A DNA stretch of 64,000 bases from Bolinopsis microptera (lineage: Eukaryota > Ctenophora > Tentaculata > Lobata > Bolinopsidae), in contig NC_087074.1 of the NCBI RefSeq assembly GCF_026151205.1, positions 4,710,001 to 4,774,000 on the forward strand, given 5' to 3'. The translations under genes were made by a program, and so were the position numbers. Shown one piece after another: positions 1-11,517 of the stretch. Every line of letters begins with the position of its first letter. Position 1 is the first letter of the stretch. Below the pieces are notes generated by a model. That model made no database searches and was not told the origin of the DNA. It saw only the letters and a program-made list of their open reading frames with translations.

Positions 1-119
1 GTTCTCTGCCTGGAGAGGATGCTTGCTTAAAACGAACAACATATTCACACTTTACAGCACATTCCACACATAGGTGGAGCTTTCCTTAGTTTGATCTAAC
101 AACTAAAATATTAACTTAC

Positions 120-291
120 CACGACCCAGTTATCAAGACAGTAGGGACAGCATTCATCATCCTTCCTTGCCTCTAGCTGGTCTTCCTCACAGTTAAGAGT
201 TTGACACTCCTTGTCTTGACACGTCCATCTCCCCTGCATCTTGACAAGTACATGTCTGACACTCTGCTTCCTCTTCTATAACTGCTCCGTT
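120..291 (-). CDS. VWC exon of the VWD gene with one-base frame break
   Basis: This exon continues directly from the TIL exon (FYD then [17 protein letters not shown]). It is a VWC domain with W-x-C and CCPYC signatures; the last part reads [14 protein letters not shown]. Its length is 172 bases. A run of four C (231-234, GGGG on the coding strand) throws the frame. With three, the exon would be 171 bases, exactly 57 codons, and the VWC reads through ([12 protein letters not shown]). It ends at the donor GTAAG at 119; the next exon is outside the window. Confidence 0.75.
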
Positions 292-3200
292 CTGTTTATT
301 CAGAGGTTTTACAAAATAAAATTATTCTTGTTGAAAAAGTTATACTTATTGAGAAAGGGTACCTGAGATGAGTAATTTTCCGTGTTACTGAATCTTAATT
401 TCCTAAAGCGCTCGTCAGTCACTCACATCATAAAACTGTCCCTCGTAGAGACACTTGCACCCGCTAGCATCTACACAAACTCCATCCTGTAGGAACTTTC
501 CTGCTGGACAGAAACACCCTCTAACAGTCCCGGTCTTCTCTGGCTCCTTGTTGAGACAAGTTGGTACTGGGGGTGGCTCCGTCAGATAGGTACACTGTTG
601 GTTCAGGACTTTCGTACGCTGAGGGAATATTCAGAGTAGCTGTGGTTCGACAAAAGTTATGATAAATTTTATTAAATTGGGCCGGAGCTTAGAAATCTAT
701 AGTTGAACTTAATACTTTTTAGATGGATCTTTATTCAATTTTATTTTTTATAACCAGGTTAATTTGATATGTAGCCATGCTATCGATGTGACTTAATTAC
801 AAATTTAAGCTGATCAAATACATGTATCATCAATGTTTTACAATTGCCCAACTTTGTTAATAAATGGTTGTTTTCAAAAAAGAACTAGCTTTTTATGTCA
901 CAACAATATTGGATTCCAGAATAGCTTACCGACAGATGGAAATATTGTTTTCTCCAGTTTGCGACATTAAAGCCGTTATTCTGACATTGTGTAGCATACA
1001 CATCAAATTGAGCACAGGCACACCGCCTGAAGGAAGTAACTCTGTGAATCATTTTGTATCTACTACAAATATTTTGTAGAAGAAAAAACTCTATGATTCT
1101 GATAAAATCACAAGTCTTGGAATATAAAACATACTGGTAAGATATAAAAACTGAAAGAAAGTCCATCAATAAAAGCTCTCACTTCATCTAATAGCAGTTA
1201 CAGACGCCATCATGCAATCCTTCATGGGACCACCGTTTCTGTCTCCAATAGGGGACGCACCGTTACATTGTTTAAACGGGTCATCTAGGAGGGGGGGGGG
1301 GGGGGGTGTAATAAGTTGTTCTCTGAACTTTGAATGTCAAACGGGTTCATTTCTTAAAACCGCGAGTAATATTCGAGATCAAGGCCCAGTTAATTATTGA
1401 TAAAAATTAAAATTGAGACCACGTACTCAAGAGAGCAGAGCAGATAGCCTCAGCTTCGTCGTGCAGGTTTCCGACGTCTCTGCAAACATCTGGTGGAGAG
1501 GGGGAGCAGGACAGTTCTCATCGTATTTCTGGTGCATTATTCCCAAACTATTTGCACTTCCTCCCGTTAGATCATCGCTAGGGTTCCCATTCCAGTTCCC
1601 ACACATACCCTTTGTTATGTCAGCACAAGACCCGTGGAGCCACATTTCAGCGTTGATATAAGAACCACCGTTTGTAGCACGCAGACGCACGGATGGGTTT
1701 CTGCCCTTGTTGTACAGCCTGATTTCAAGTTGACCATTATGATGATTTCAACCCTGTCTCCATTGTTGTAGTGTTTGATGTAGGGAATTTGCACCTGGTA
1801 AGTTGGTTATTTGCTGATTAAAATATAATTATGAGATTTTAGTATTAGCCCACTATTTACAATTTTTACCGAGACAGTAGTTAATATAGAATTGAAGTAC
1901 TCACATTTACGTCATCGACCTTTGACACCAAACCTCTCTCGATAGAAAATTTTGATCCCTTGAAAATCAGTTCAATCCGTCCTGTGTATCTTGGGGCTCG
2001 ATTATGAAGATCAACATTCTTGAAATTTACCTGAAATAAAAATCAATCATCAGAAATATTGCAGTTTGTACTTTGTATGCCTAGATATTTTCTACTGAAG
2101 AATTGCAGGTTGTGGATTACTGGATGGTGCCAGCCTCTCACTCTGCATTATCTTCTGATCAGGACCCCAGATCACAGGTAAGGCGTGGAAACTCAGGAAC
2201 TGGCCATGGAAGGACATACACAGATAAACGGAGTAATAAAAGATACTAAATCTTAAATTCATGGCTTTCTTTGCAGGTAGAAACCACAAACAGTCCTGCT
2301 GATAATGTTTGAAGAACCTACCACAACTGACAAACGTAAAAACCGTAATCTAATGATAAAAAAGAAGCTAGTAAATAAAACTTACAACGAAGTCCCCACA
2401 ACTAGCTGCCTGGTATGTACATACTCCATGGAAATCATAGTATTTTCCGTCAAACGACCTGTAGTGAGGATCTCCGGAGCTGGAGCAATAAGCTGGTGCT
2501 GAAATTAATTAGGTGAGTACTAAGTTATTGTAGTAATGAATCTTTATTCTTTATCACCATGGTCACTAACCCATATAAGTTCAGTTATCATCATAACCTA
2601 CATTTGATACACTTAGACTCGCACTCCTCAGGATCTGTCCACTTCACAGTGCCTCCCGGACAGACCAGAGTGTCGTCACCACACGCACAGTTGATACCCG
2701 CCTCAGAGCAAGTACAAGTTTTTCCATCTTCTCCTGGCCACTGTTCTCCTCCAGAGTATGTTGTTCCATCTTCAGCAGTACAGCTTATAGGTGTACAAAC
2801 CTCAGCTCCTTCTACCTGTGAATGGAAGTCAGATATTAGTTTTTCCCTATATGTATTGTAAAGTTGTAAGACTGGTAGAGATTTGGCACTGAACAAATTC
2901 TTCTACCTGTTATTAGAGGTTATAGCTATTATTTTTTACAAAGTTTAACCTGAAGTCCCAAATTAGGAATTACAAACCTTGATAGTAGGCCAACTGGTTA
3001 CGGATTGGAAGCCGAATCCAACATGACCAGGTGCTACAAAGAAGGGCTGCTGAGAGGAGATAGACTCTTCTCGAACACCGTCTATCCAAACTGACTCCTC
3101 CTCACCTTGAACCAGGATCTCTGAGGGAAACACACGATGTGAAACACAATGATTCATCTTGGGTGGGTTTCATGCTTGCTTTGGGGCCAATTTTTATTAA

Positions 3201-6200
3201 TAAGGGCGCAATATATTGGAAATGAAGATTGGCCACTGCCCACTGGTAATCGACCGCTGTTATTAATCATATCACCTTATATTATTATAATATTAGCAAC
3301 GTTTTGGATCATCATCTCCCAGGAGGATAGAATGAATATGAATTACTCGCACGCTTAGGTTCGGTCATAATTAGGTCATTTGGTATTCATGCCACCCCGC
3401 TGATACAGCTAACAACTGCTGATGCCTGAGATCCGAAGCCTACTCAAAAGCTTGCTCTATGGTCCTAGTTTGTTGATTTAAAGTCTACCGTACACCTCCA
3501 ACTCGGATTTTACACAAATTCCGGGCTAAACCTTCCTTATCTATCATCACTAACCTAGAGTCGCAGCACCAGAAGCGACAGCGTTATTCTTGACTTTGCT
3601 TTGAGCGAGATTTTGTCCATTACCGTTAACTATTTTACCCATTTGAACATTAGCCATTACTGGCACCTTCAATCTGGGAGAAAATGTATTACTTTTTGAC
3701 GTCGTCAATATCTCTTTTTAATAATCAATCCATAGTAGTGGGGCAATATAGTAACTTAGTAAGAAAAGTCCGGGTTTTTATGCCCCTTCCCCTCTCTCTC
3801 ACCCTCCAGCATCTACATTTTCACATAATGTTTCGTCTCACCTCATCATTACGTAGTTGCCATTGTTATCGTCCTCCATATTAAAGGTAATACCTCCGAA
3901 GGGACCAGCTCTGGCACTTGAATCGCTGTTAGAGAAACGGGCCTTGACGTAAAAGTCTTTGCTGGTGTGAAGTCCCTCCCCAGAAAGCGAGATTACACAA
4001 AACTTGTTAGCCCCTGCTCCAGACTGGATAAATTAACTTATGTTATATATTATAGAACTAGAAGGATACAAGTGTGAGAACACTCAAAATAAACAATGCA
4101 TCACGTGAGGGAGAATGAGACGTCACGTGAGGGTGAATGTGACGTCACATGAGGGAGAATGTGACGTCACGTGAGGGAGAATGTGACGTCACGTGAGGGA
4201 GAATGTGACGTCACTTGAGGGAGAATGTGACGTCACGTGAGGGAGAATGTGACGTCACGTGAGGGAGAATGTGACGTCACGTGAGGGAGAATGTGACGTC
4301 ACGTGAGGGACGAGGGTGAATGTGACGTCACGTGAGGGTGAATGTGACGTCACGTGTGCGTGAATGTGACGTCACGTGAGGGAGAATGTGACGTCACGTG
4401 AGGGAAAATGTGATGTCACGTGAGGGTGAATGTGACGTCACGTGAGGTTGAATGTGACATCACGTGATGAAAGAGAAAGTGAAAGTGACATCTGTATTAT
4501 GTTTCACGTGATAATATTAATGTATAACGTGATGAAACGAACATTACCTTGGAGTTTGAAGTTCCAATGCTCCATACTCCGTTTGCATAAGAGCTTGACG
4601 TCACACATCCCTCAACAGACGATGTTATTGTAGTAAGCGGAGCACAACTCCATTCCCCTGTTGAAATTACGAAATAAAAAGGTCATGGGGGTGATTCGGA
4701 ATCAACGTCCAAAAATCAACAATTTTTAAACATTTGGGCGAGCGATTTAGTGGGAGCGTTATTCATTGTTCATATTGTAACAAAACAAGTAGAACCATTA
4801 TTTTTGAATGAATGAAGCTATTAAACTAATTTAACTTACCTGGTGCGTTCCCAGCTAAAACTGCAGGCAATCTGGAATTAAGGGTTCTCTTGATAATTTA
4901 GCATCACGATAGCTCTCAAATTTGATAATCACTTTAAATTAAAAGTTAAAATTTAGGTTATAGTAAGGGGAAAAGTGGCATTCCGTTGGATTTGAATGTT
5001 CACAAGGATTTCTCAACGGAATATGGTAGTTAGGACCCCTACGAACATAATTAGACTTGTTGCCAATTTTGTATCTCAACAGAAACACCACTTTTACCAC
5101 TTTTTACCACCTTTGTACCACCTTTCTGGTTTGCCAAATATCTTTAGTTGTGAACATCGTAAAAGGCTGCAAATTAACCTAGAATGTTTATCTTATCAAG
5201 GAGTAAAACTTTTGTATCAAAAATTTTTACATTGGACAATCAGCTAATTGGATAATTACCAATTAGTTAATCACCAAAAAAAGTGAAAATTGTTTATTGG
5301 CTCAAAATGATTGAAATCGTTTGAAACACGGAGAAATGTAGTTTTTAGAAAAACTTCAAAAATTTTTCACTTAAAAATTTTTTTCGAGACTTGGAAAAAA
5401 GTTTGAAAATTTGAAAATATTTTTTTCCGCCAAAGGTGATCGAATTGCATGAAACGTGAATAAAAATGCTTTGCAGTAAAACTTCGAAGATTTTTAGATT
5501 GGGGAATTCTAAAATCATCAATATTTAAAGTTGGAGTTCAGTAAATCTCGACATATTTTAGTAATTAGGAATAGCTTAGCGGAAAGGGCTGAACCTGAAA
5601 AAGGTTAACCACACAATATTAGAGTTTCATAACTAATTACAATACAGCTTTATCAAATTCCACATAAAGAAACAGCACAAAAGGACCATTTAAGATCGAA
5701 CCGATTTTACCTGCTGTTCTATCATTTTATTGATTTCAATGATCAAAACCTCTGTACTGTCAATCTTGCCAATCTATACCGGGTATCTGAATGTACCGGA
5801 CCTTTTATTTACCTCTATAATTAGACCCAGTTGTGCAAGAAATCCGATTTCTCACAGGGGTTTCTTTTAACTGTGCACTTTTTGTCACTCTCGCAAGAGG
5901 CCAGGTATTATAGGGGGGTATAGGAAGCGTAAATATACCTTCCATCATCCACTGTGGCTTTTTTGTATTGTGAATGCGCATGCCGCTTCGTTTGCTATGC
6001 CAGATACCTCAAATAACCCCCATATCTCATTACCAGGGTCGGGATAGAGCTGGAGATAGCATCGAGAGGTTGCTAGAAATAGCTAGATTTAGAGTAAACT
6101 GGTGGTAGCTGGGTGGTGCTAGCATGGATGTAGCAGAACGTAGCTACACGGGGTTTCATTGGAGTTGGTTATTTTAATGGCCAAAGAGTGCCGGAACTAA

Positions 6201-8466
6201 AGTTACTTAAGATTGCAGTTGAGGGGCAGTGTAAACCACGGTGTAGTCACGGACACAGAGCTACAGTGCAGGAGTACTGCAAAAGAACAGTGCAAGTGAT
6301 ACAGTCTGCAACAGTAAAACGCCGACAAAGCTAGACTTAGAGTGAACTGATGAAAGCTGGGTGGTGCTAAAATGGAGGTGGCAGAACGTACTAGTACTAC
6401 ATGATGAAAACAGGAAAACTAAGGCTGGTTGAGACCTAAAAAGATGTAATCTTTCCTGATAGATCCAGTGAAGAGCGAGTAGCCAAGAGTTTGATCATTA
6501 ACCTAAAGCTCTAAAGAAGAAAAGGGCTAAAGAGACTCGCTTAGGTACGGCAAGGTCTGTAGCCTTGATAAGAAGATACCATGAAGTAATTCATGCGGAA
6601 AAGTCGATTTATATAAAGGGTTTCGTTGGATCTAAAAAGGGTGGGTCAGTCTCTCTGTTTTCATCAGATTCTGATAAAAGGCTGTTAAGCTCAGGACGGT
6701 GATCTTAATAGGTCGGATAGCTGTACCTGGTTGCTTCCAGCCCACCCTTGTCGCTTGAAAATAAGTTCTCACCCCACCTCTTCCAAAAATGCAGTTACCA
6801 GAGCAGGAAACTCTTCTTCCTCCTCTTCTTTCAACCCAAACACAATCAGGTTCCAGCTCCTCTCCTCCTCTGCAGCCACAATCTTATCTCCTTCTTCGGC
6901 GTTTTACTGTTGCAGACTGTATCACTTGCACTGTTCTTTTGCACTCTGTGTCCCTGACTACACCGTGGTTTACTGCACTGCCCCTCAACTGCAATCTTAA
7001 GTAACTTTAGTTCCGGCACTCTTTGGCCATTAAAATAACCAACTCCAATGAAACCCCGTGTAGCTACGTTCTGCTACATCCATGCTAGCACCACCCAGCT
7101 ACCACCAGTTTACTCTAAATCTAGCTATTTCTAGCAACCTCTCGATGCTATCTCCAGCTCTATCCCGACCCTGGTAATGAGATATGGGGGTTATTTGAGG
7201 TATCTGGCATAGCAAACGAAGCGGCATGCGCATTCACAATACAAAAAAGCCACAGTGGATGATGGAAGGTATATTTACGCTTCCTATACCCCCCTATAAT
7301 ACCGGGCCTCTTGCGAGAGTGACAAAAAGTGCACAGTTAAAAGAAACCCCTGTGAGAAATCGGATTTCTTGCACAACTGGGTCTAATTATAGAGGTAAAT
7401 AAAAGGTCCGGTACATTCAGATACCCGGTATAGATTGGCAAGATTGACAGTACAGAGGTTTTGATCATTGAAATCAATAAAATGATAGAACAGCAGGTAA
7501 AATCGGTTCGATCTTAAATGGTCCTTTTGTGCTGTTTCTTTATGTGGAATTTGATAAAGCTGTATTGTAATTAGTTATGAAACTCTAATATTGTGTGGTT
7601 AACCTTTTTCAGGTTCAGCCCTTTCCGCTAAGCTATTCCTAATTACTAAAATATGTCGAGATTTACTGAACTCCAACTTCAAATATTGATGATTTTAGAA
7701 TTCCCCAATCTAAAAATCTTCGAAGTTTTACTGCAAAGCATTTTTATTCACGTTTCATGCAATTCGATCACCTTTGGCGGAAAAAAATATTTTCAAATTT
7801 TCAAACTTTTTTCCAAGTCTCGAAAAAAATTTTTAAGTGAAAAATTTTTGAAGTTTTTCGAAAAACTACATTTCTCCGTGTTTCAAACGATTTCAATCAT
7901 TTTGAGCCAATAAACAATTTTCACTTTTTTGGTGATTAACTAATTGGTAATTATCCAATTAGCTGATTGTCCAATGTAAAAATTTTGATACAAAAGTTTT
8001 ACTCCTTGATAAGATAAACATTTTAGGTTAATTTGCAGCCTTCTACGATGTTCACAACTAAAGATATTTGGCAAACCAGAAAGGTGGTACAAAGGTGGTA
8101 AAAAGTGGTAAAAGTGGTGTTTCAGTTGAGATACAAAATTGGCAACAAGTCTAATTATGTTCGTAGGGGTCCTAACTACCATATTCCGTTGAGAAATCCT
8201 TGTGAACATTCAAATCCAACGGAACCCTTAAATCGACCACTTTTCCCCTTACTATTAGGGTTTTTGTAAAATCGTTTTGTTCGGCTGAAAAACCAAATAA
8301 ATAATAAACCTAAGTCGCATATTAATTTTCGAGCGAGCAAAATAATATGAGGTATGAGCCGGCTATCATACATTGAATAGTTAAAATGTTTGTGTTATGT
8401 ACTCCGTGACCGTAACTAGAAATAAAGTAAAACTTACAAGAACAGCAAAGAAGCTGCGACCAACAT
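120..8466 (-). CDS. secreted multidomain VWC/VWD/C8/TIL protein, 5' part (continues past left edge)
   Basis: I assembled this gene exon by exon on the minus strand. Exons with matching phases are 8438-8466, 4840-4871, 4548-4657, 3842-4023, 3555-3673, 2978-3120, 2602-2815, 2386-2498, (about 2150-2210, uncertain), 1905-2030, 1427-1794, about 1183-1284, 930-1026, 427-618 and 120-291. Exon 1 begins at the ATG at 8466-8464; joined to exon 2 it gives a signal peptide, [20 protein letters not shown]. Order: signal peptide, a beta-rich N-terminal module, a VWC-like cysteine domain, VWD, C8, TIL, VWC. This resembles secreted or matrix proteins of the hemocytin, SCO-spondin, zonadhesin and BMP-binding-regulator type; which one cannot be decided here. 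Intron 1 is about 3.6 kb, almost all transposon. Single-base frame breaks occur at about 232, about 1741, near 1470 and near 1200. The exon lengths still fit the phases once these are allowed for, so assembly error is the likeliest cause. Confidence 0.8.
427..618 (-). CDS. TIL (trypsin-inhibitor-like) exon of the VWD gene
   Basis: A 192-base, 64-codon exon, phase 0 at both ends, with acceptor CCCTCAG and donor GTGAGT. It encodes the TIL pattern [20 protein letters not shown] followed by [14 protein letters not shown] domains follow C8 in VWF, mucins and SCO-spondin, which agrees with the exon order here. No frame break is present in this exon. Confidence 0.85.
930..2498 (-). CDS. VWD and C8 domain exons of the VWD gene
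   Basis: The exon 2386-2498 carries the classic VWD start, [17 protein letters not shown]. 1905-2030 (42 codons) and 1427-1794 carry the rest, ending with the calcium-binding-type [13 protein letters not shown]8 begins at [13 protein letters not shown] at the end of the 1427-1794 exon, continues in about 1183-1284 ([14 protein letters not shown]) and finishes in 930-1026 ([21 protein letters not shown]). Inside 1427-1794 the reading frame moves twice (near 1741 and near 1470). Each step needs one missing base, and adding them makes the exon phase agree with the next one. The 3' end of the 1183-1284 exon contains an in-frame TGA and an unresolved phase. A further exon near 2150-2210 ([19 protein letters not shown]) fits between the VWD pieces but its splice sites are unclear. 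Confidence 0.75.
2602..2815 (-). CDS. VWC-like cysteine-rich exon of the VWD gene
   Basis: One 214-base exon, phase 0 to 1, begins [12 protein letters not shown] and contains [16 protein letters not shown] and ECESKCIK. The spacing C-x-C-x-C with a following C-P-G-G-T resembles the VWC/chordin-type fold, which in relatives binds BMP-family ligands or mediates multimerisation. I choose the donor GTAGGT at 2601 rather than the nearer GTTATG because only it keeps phase with the next exon, joining [16 protein letters not shown]. Confidence 0.7.
2978..4657 (-). CDS. N-terminal module exons of the VWD gene (lectin/laminin-G-like beta module)
   Basis: Four exons (4548-4657, 3842-4023, 3555-3673, 2978-3120) join in phases 1-0-2-1-0 and encode about 185 residues. 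Visible pieces are [41 protein letters not shown] and [18 protein letters not shown]. The pattern of an F-x-V-x-A-R-F strand, a G-x-x-F-N turn, an N-Y strand and V-x-x-D-G resembles concanavalin-like jelly-roll domains that wrap polysaccharide or protein ligands. I infer the fold from pattern only. Only a few cysteines are present, unlike the domains that follow. The 3842-4023 to 4548-4657 intron carries the CRE/E-box minisatellite. Every junction has GT and AG; for example, the donor after 3842 reads GTGAGA. Confidence 0.65.
4101..4467. repeat. 22-bp minisatellite of overlapping CRE and E-box palindromes
   Basis: About 16-17 tandem units of roughly 22 bp, each beginning GTGACGTCACGTGAGGG and ending AGAAT or TGAAT. 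Most units hold the perfect CRE palindrome TGACGTCA overlapping the E-box CACGTG. It lies in an intron of the VWD gene, between the exons at 3842-4023 and 4548-4657. Units drift at single positions; one partial unit interrupts the array near 4307. Confidence 0.9.
4961..8254. mobile_element. 3.3-kb palindromic (foldback) DNA transposon in intron 1
   Basis: The two arms, about 4961-6318 and 6897-8254, are near-perfect inverted copies around a central unique segment of about 580 bp. The ends read TAGTAAGGGGAAAAGTGG inward from both sides. The flanks show TTA on both sides (4958-4960 and 8255-8257), a 3-bp duplication as for PIF/Harbinger; a TA duplication with a shorter end is the alternative. 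No transposase is visible. The same short ORF appears in both arms and is a by-product of the duplication. It splits the signal-peptide exon from the rest of the VWD gene but leaves the splice sites intact. Confidence 0.85.
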
Positions 8467-11060
8467 TAGCTCGATCCTTTGTTCTACAATACAAATATTA
8501 ATGAGCGATAAACTTTAAACTCACGATCAGCTAATATCCAAATATTAGAATGTATTCAGAATTTAATAGTCTGTTAACAGTTAATTACGTAAGGCTACGC
8601 AATATTTTAGATCATTAAAATCCTGGTATAGCAACAGAATTATTGTACCAGCAAATTATTACTACATTATAACTAGTAAATTACATCGTTATAGCCTACA
8701 TTTGAAGCGAAGCAAAAGTACGCTGCAAACTATAATTGGGATTACAACCTTAAAACCTGCATTTGATCAAATACTTTATCAAAAGCAGCTCCTCTTATAT
8801 AGTCTCACTAAGAAGTTAAAGTTAACTCAGTTCATTTGGTGCTGTACTACGATCCCATTTTAGAGCTGCTCCAGCTCTATGAGGACATCACAATCACATG
8901 TAGAGATGTCCGTTAAGCTTCAACCCACTTGTTCAGCTGCTCCACGCTAACGACCCTGCTTATTCTTATTTCAAATCCAGCTTCTCAATTTCAACAAAAT
9001 TTTCAAAATATAGGAATTTAAAGTTTTTTTACAAAACTGTAAGTATAAATTTCTCCGAATTACTTATACATGCTGGTTCCCATAAGTGCTGATTTCAACC
9101 GCGTTCCCTTTGGCCTAACCAAACTTTTACAGAACTGCAGACCGATGTAAATTGTAAAATAGACACCAGCTGTGAAACAATGATACCTCATGGCTCCATT
9201 TATTTATCAATAAGTCAATACTGATCCTAAGTCTGCTAGCAATTTAAATTTTATCAAACTACTAAAATTGCGTACAGACTTACAAATAATCCAATTACCC
9301 AGATTCACAGTCAGTGCACAGAAAATGAAACTGCGTCGATTATAAAACCATGTGGTACGTTTCCAAATCCATATCACGTACATAAAATAATTTGATACAT
9401 GTTACGTATCAAAAATCTAATGACCTCTCCTGCTACGAAGATAATCAACTCAACCAAAGTAACCATGAAGTAAGTAACTCTCGGCCGTTTTAGACCCCTC
9501 GCTCACCCTCCATCAGACGACAGACACTTTACAGTTATTATACAAGAATTACTTTATTCGCAATAGCTATGAAGATATCCACCTAAAGTGTTAGATCATT
9601 TTGCACAAGGCTTTCTCTCCAACGGTCCCAGTGAACCTCTAGGCTCTGACTCAGGTCTTTAAACTAAAATCATGATAATGATATCATGAGATTCTGATGA
9701 ACCACAAGGCGCGTCACAATTTTTATTTTTATCAGACTCATGACATTAATGATTTGCAAACAATTCTCCGTTTAAAATAAAAACATTTATATAATGTCTA
9801 AATATTATTTTTTTGAAACATGAATTATATTGAAATAAACAGGATGAATATTCTTCGTAGAATAATAACTACATCGCTAGTCCTGCTACATCGCTAGTCG
9901 CGAAAGCTTCGATTTATTTTGCATGGTCACTGATCGGCACCAAATGAAACATGTAATTTGAAAGATACCATTACCTGCTGGTTTAATACAATAATCCTTT
10001 TGCCGCTGTTTCTATTTATAAACTGTTCATATTATGAACTTCATAACTGTGAGTGTGACTATGACCAGCTTGAGCTGTACTGACGTCTTCCAAGTTTAAA
10101 CATTTCTAAGCTTTTTTAAACTGCAAATAAAGTGAAAATGTGGAGAGGTAAAATTTGCGTCCTTTAAAAATTATTTCGTCTGCTAAGATAAGTCTAGTAA
10201 CACGGCCAGCCGGTAAGTTTTGCTGGGTAGAAGAGAGAACAGACCAGTTTTATAGTGTCTCTGAGATTATGTTGAAGATTTTTGTTCATCGCTAGGAGAC
10301 TGCACCGGTTATCTCCGATTCTTCGGGTTTGTGTTTATGGTTTGGATTGGGTTGACGGTTTATATAAAACCGTTTTATTATCAACAGCTTCTTTCTTTTA
10401 TTTTATTTTGACCTAAAATACCCAATCAATTTCTCAGGACAAACAATCAAAATCAAACGTCGTAACGCGATTTATTTAGTTTCATTTTAAATTGTTGGCA
10501 CTGAGTTAACTGTTTTATTAGAAATTTCTTTGAAAGAATCATCAGCAGTCGGAATTGTAGTAGGTTTTTTTCATCAAGTAGATCAGAGCAGTTGGAATTT
10601 GTGTTACCTGGAAAGTGGACAATTAGATTACCAGTCTGTAGAACTAGGACTATATATTCGCAGACTGGTAACCTAACTTTACAGGTAATAAACACATACC
10701 TTTGCAGTGACTCAAGGCAAATCACATGCGACCTTTCGATTGTGGAATTCGATTAAAAGTTCCTTTGAGATGATCCGTGCGGTGTGCACCTCTTAATATT
10801 GCTTCTGCGGAACAAGTAGAGAGCAGCTGGAATTTGTGTTACCTGGACCGTCGACAATTAGATTATTAGTCTGTAGGACTAGGACTATATAATTATATCA
10901 GTTTGAGTTAAAGGATCACGCGTTGCAAGGAACGTAGCCATTTATAAAACTGACACGTTGTAGGGTACGCTAGATTTAGAGTAATTTAGCATGGCTCCTG
11001 TCTTGCGGGCCATATTGCAGGCTTCCTGGCTTCAAGTTATGCTTTAAATTCTGTCTGTTT
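8467..11060. other. intergenic stretch without recognised gene
   Basis: This AT-rich sequence lies upstream of the VWD gene. I see no convincing coding exon. A diverged direct repeat of about 75 bp lies at 10583-10660 and 10817-10892 (both contain GGAATTTGTGTTACCTGGA). Confidence 0.5.
10583..10892. repeat. diverged direct repeat pair (about 75 bp)
   Basis: 10583-10660 and 10817-10892 share GGAATTTGTGTTACCTGGA, then a GACAATTAGATTA block and GTCTGTAG with ACTAGGACTATATA. The copies are about 235 bp apart and clearly diverged. Confidence 0.75.
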
Positions 11061-11063
11061 ATA

Positions 11064-11240
11064 AATTTGACCAAAACCCATAATCATGGGTAGGGTGGAC
11101 CGCTGCCAGTGTCTCTCTTTCCCAAACAAAAGTAAATGATATTAATTTGATTTTTAATAACCGTCCGCAAATGCAAAATGATACCAGGAATGAAATCGGT
11201 CGCTCGCTTTTCCCTTTCATTCACGACTTTCGAATTGTAA
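11064..11240 (+). repeat. dispersed repeat, copy 1 (about 180 bp)
   Basis: It starts at TTGACCAAAACCCATAATCA and runs through CCGCTGCCAGTGTCTCTCTT and GAAATCGGTCGCTCGCTTTT. It matches 37308-37500 closely in the same orientation with small indels. Probably a short interspersed element or MITE; no terminal repeat or duplication was resolved. Confidence 0.8.
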
Positions 11241-11517
11241 TAAGTTTCAATTAATTATATCAATCACATGCACTGCAAAAATCTCTTTGGGTTGCTTTCG
11301 CGTCGATACCTAGTCGATACCTCAGTATAGTGTCCAATTAGCTGATGTTCAGATGTTTATTGAATCTTTATTGCCGAGTACAGATGCCCCTATTACTCTA
11401 TTACAATTGACACGTCACTTGGGGGTCCAAATTTCGGGACCTAAAGATGTTATTCCGTGGCCAAATTCTTATTTCTTTATGCTGATAATAAAGCCACAAA
11501 AGCATTTGACCCAGCTT

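Noticed and set aside
1-90. Terminal exon of the VWD gene (ESSTYVWNVL and stop on the minus strand)
   Set aside because: It would leave an intron of only about 28 bases after the donor at 119, which is too short to accept.
4101-4467. CRISPR-like array
   Set aside because: Units are contiguous with no unique spacers, and the genome is eukaryotic. The same holds for 12424-12535 and 32525-32745.
4996-8209. Paired 83-89-codon frames in the two arms of the palindrome
   Set aside because: They are mirror copies in a non-coding arm, AT-driven, with no domain or transposase motifs.
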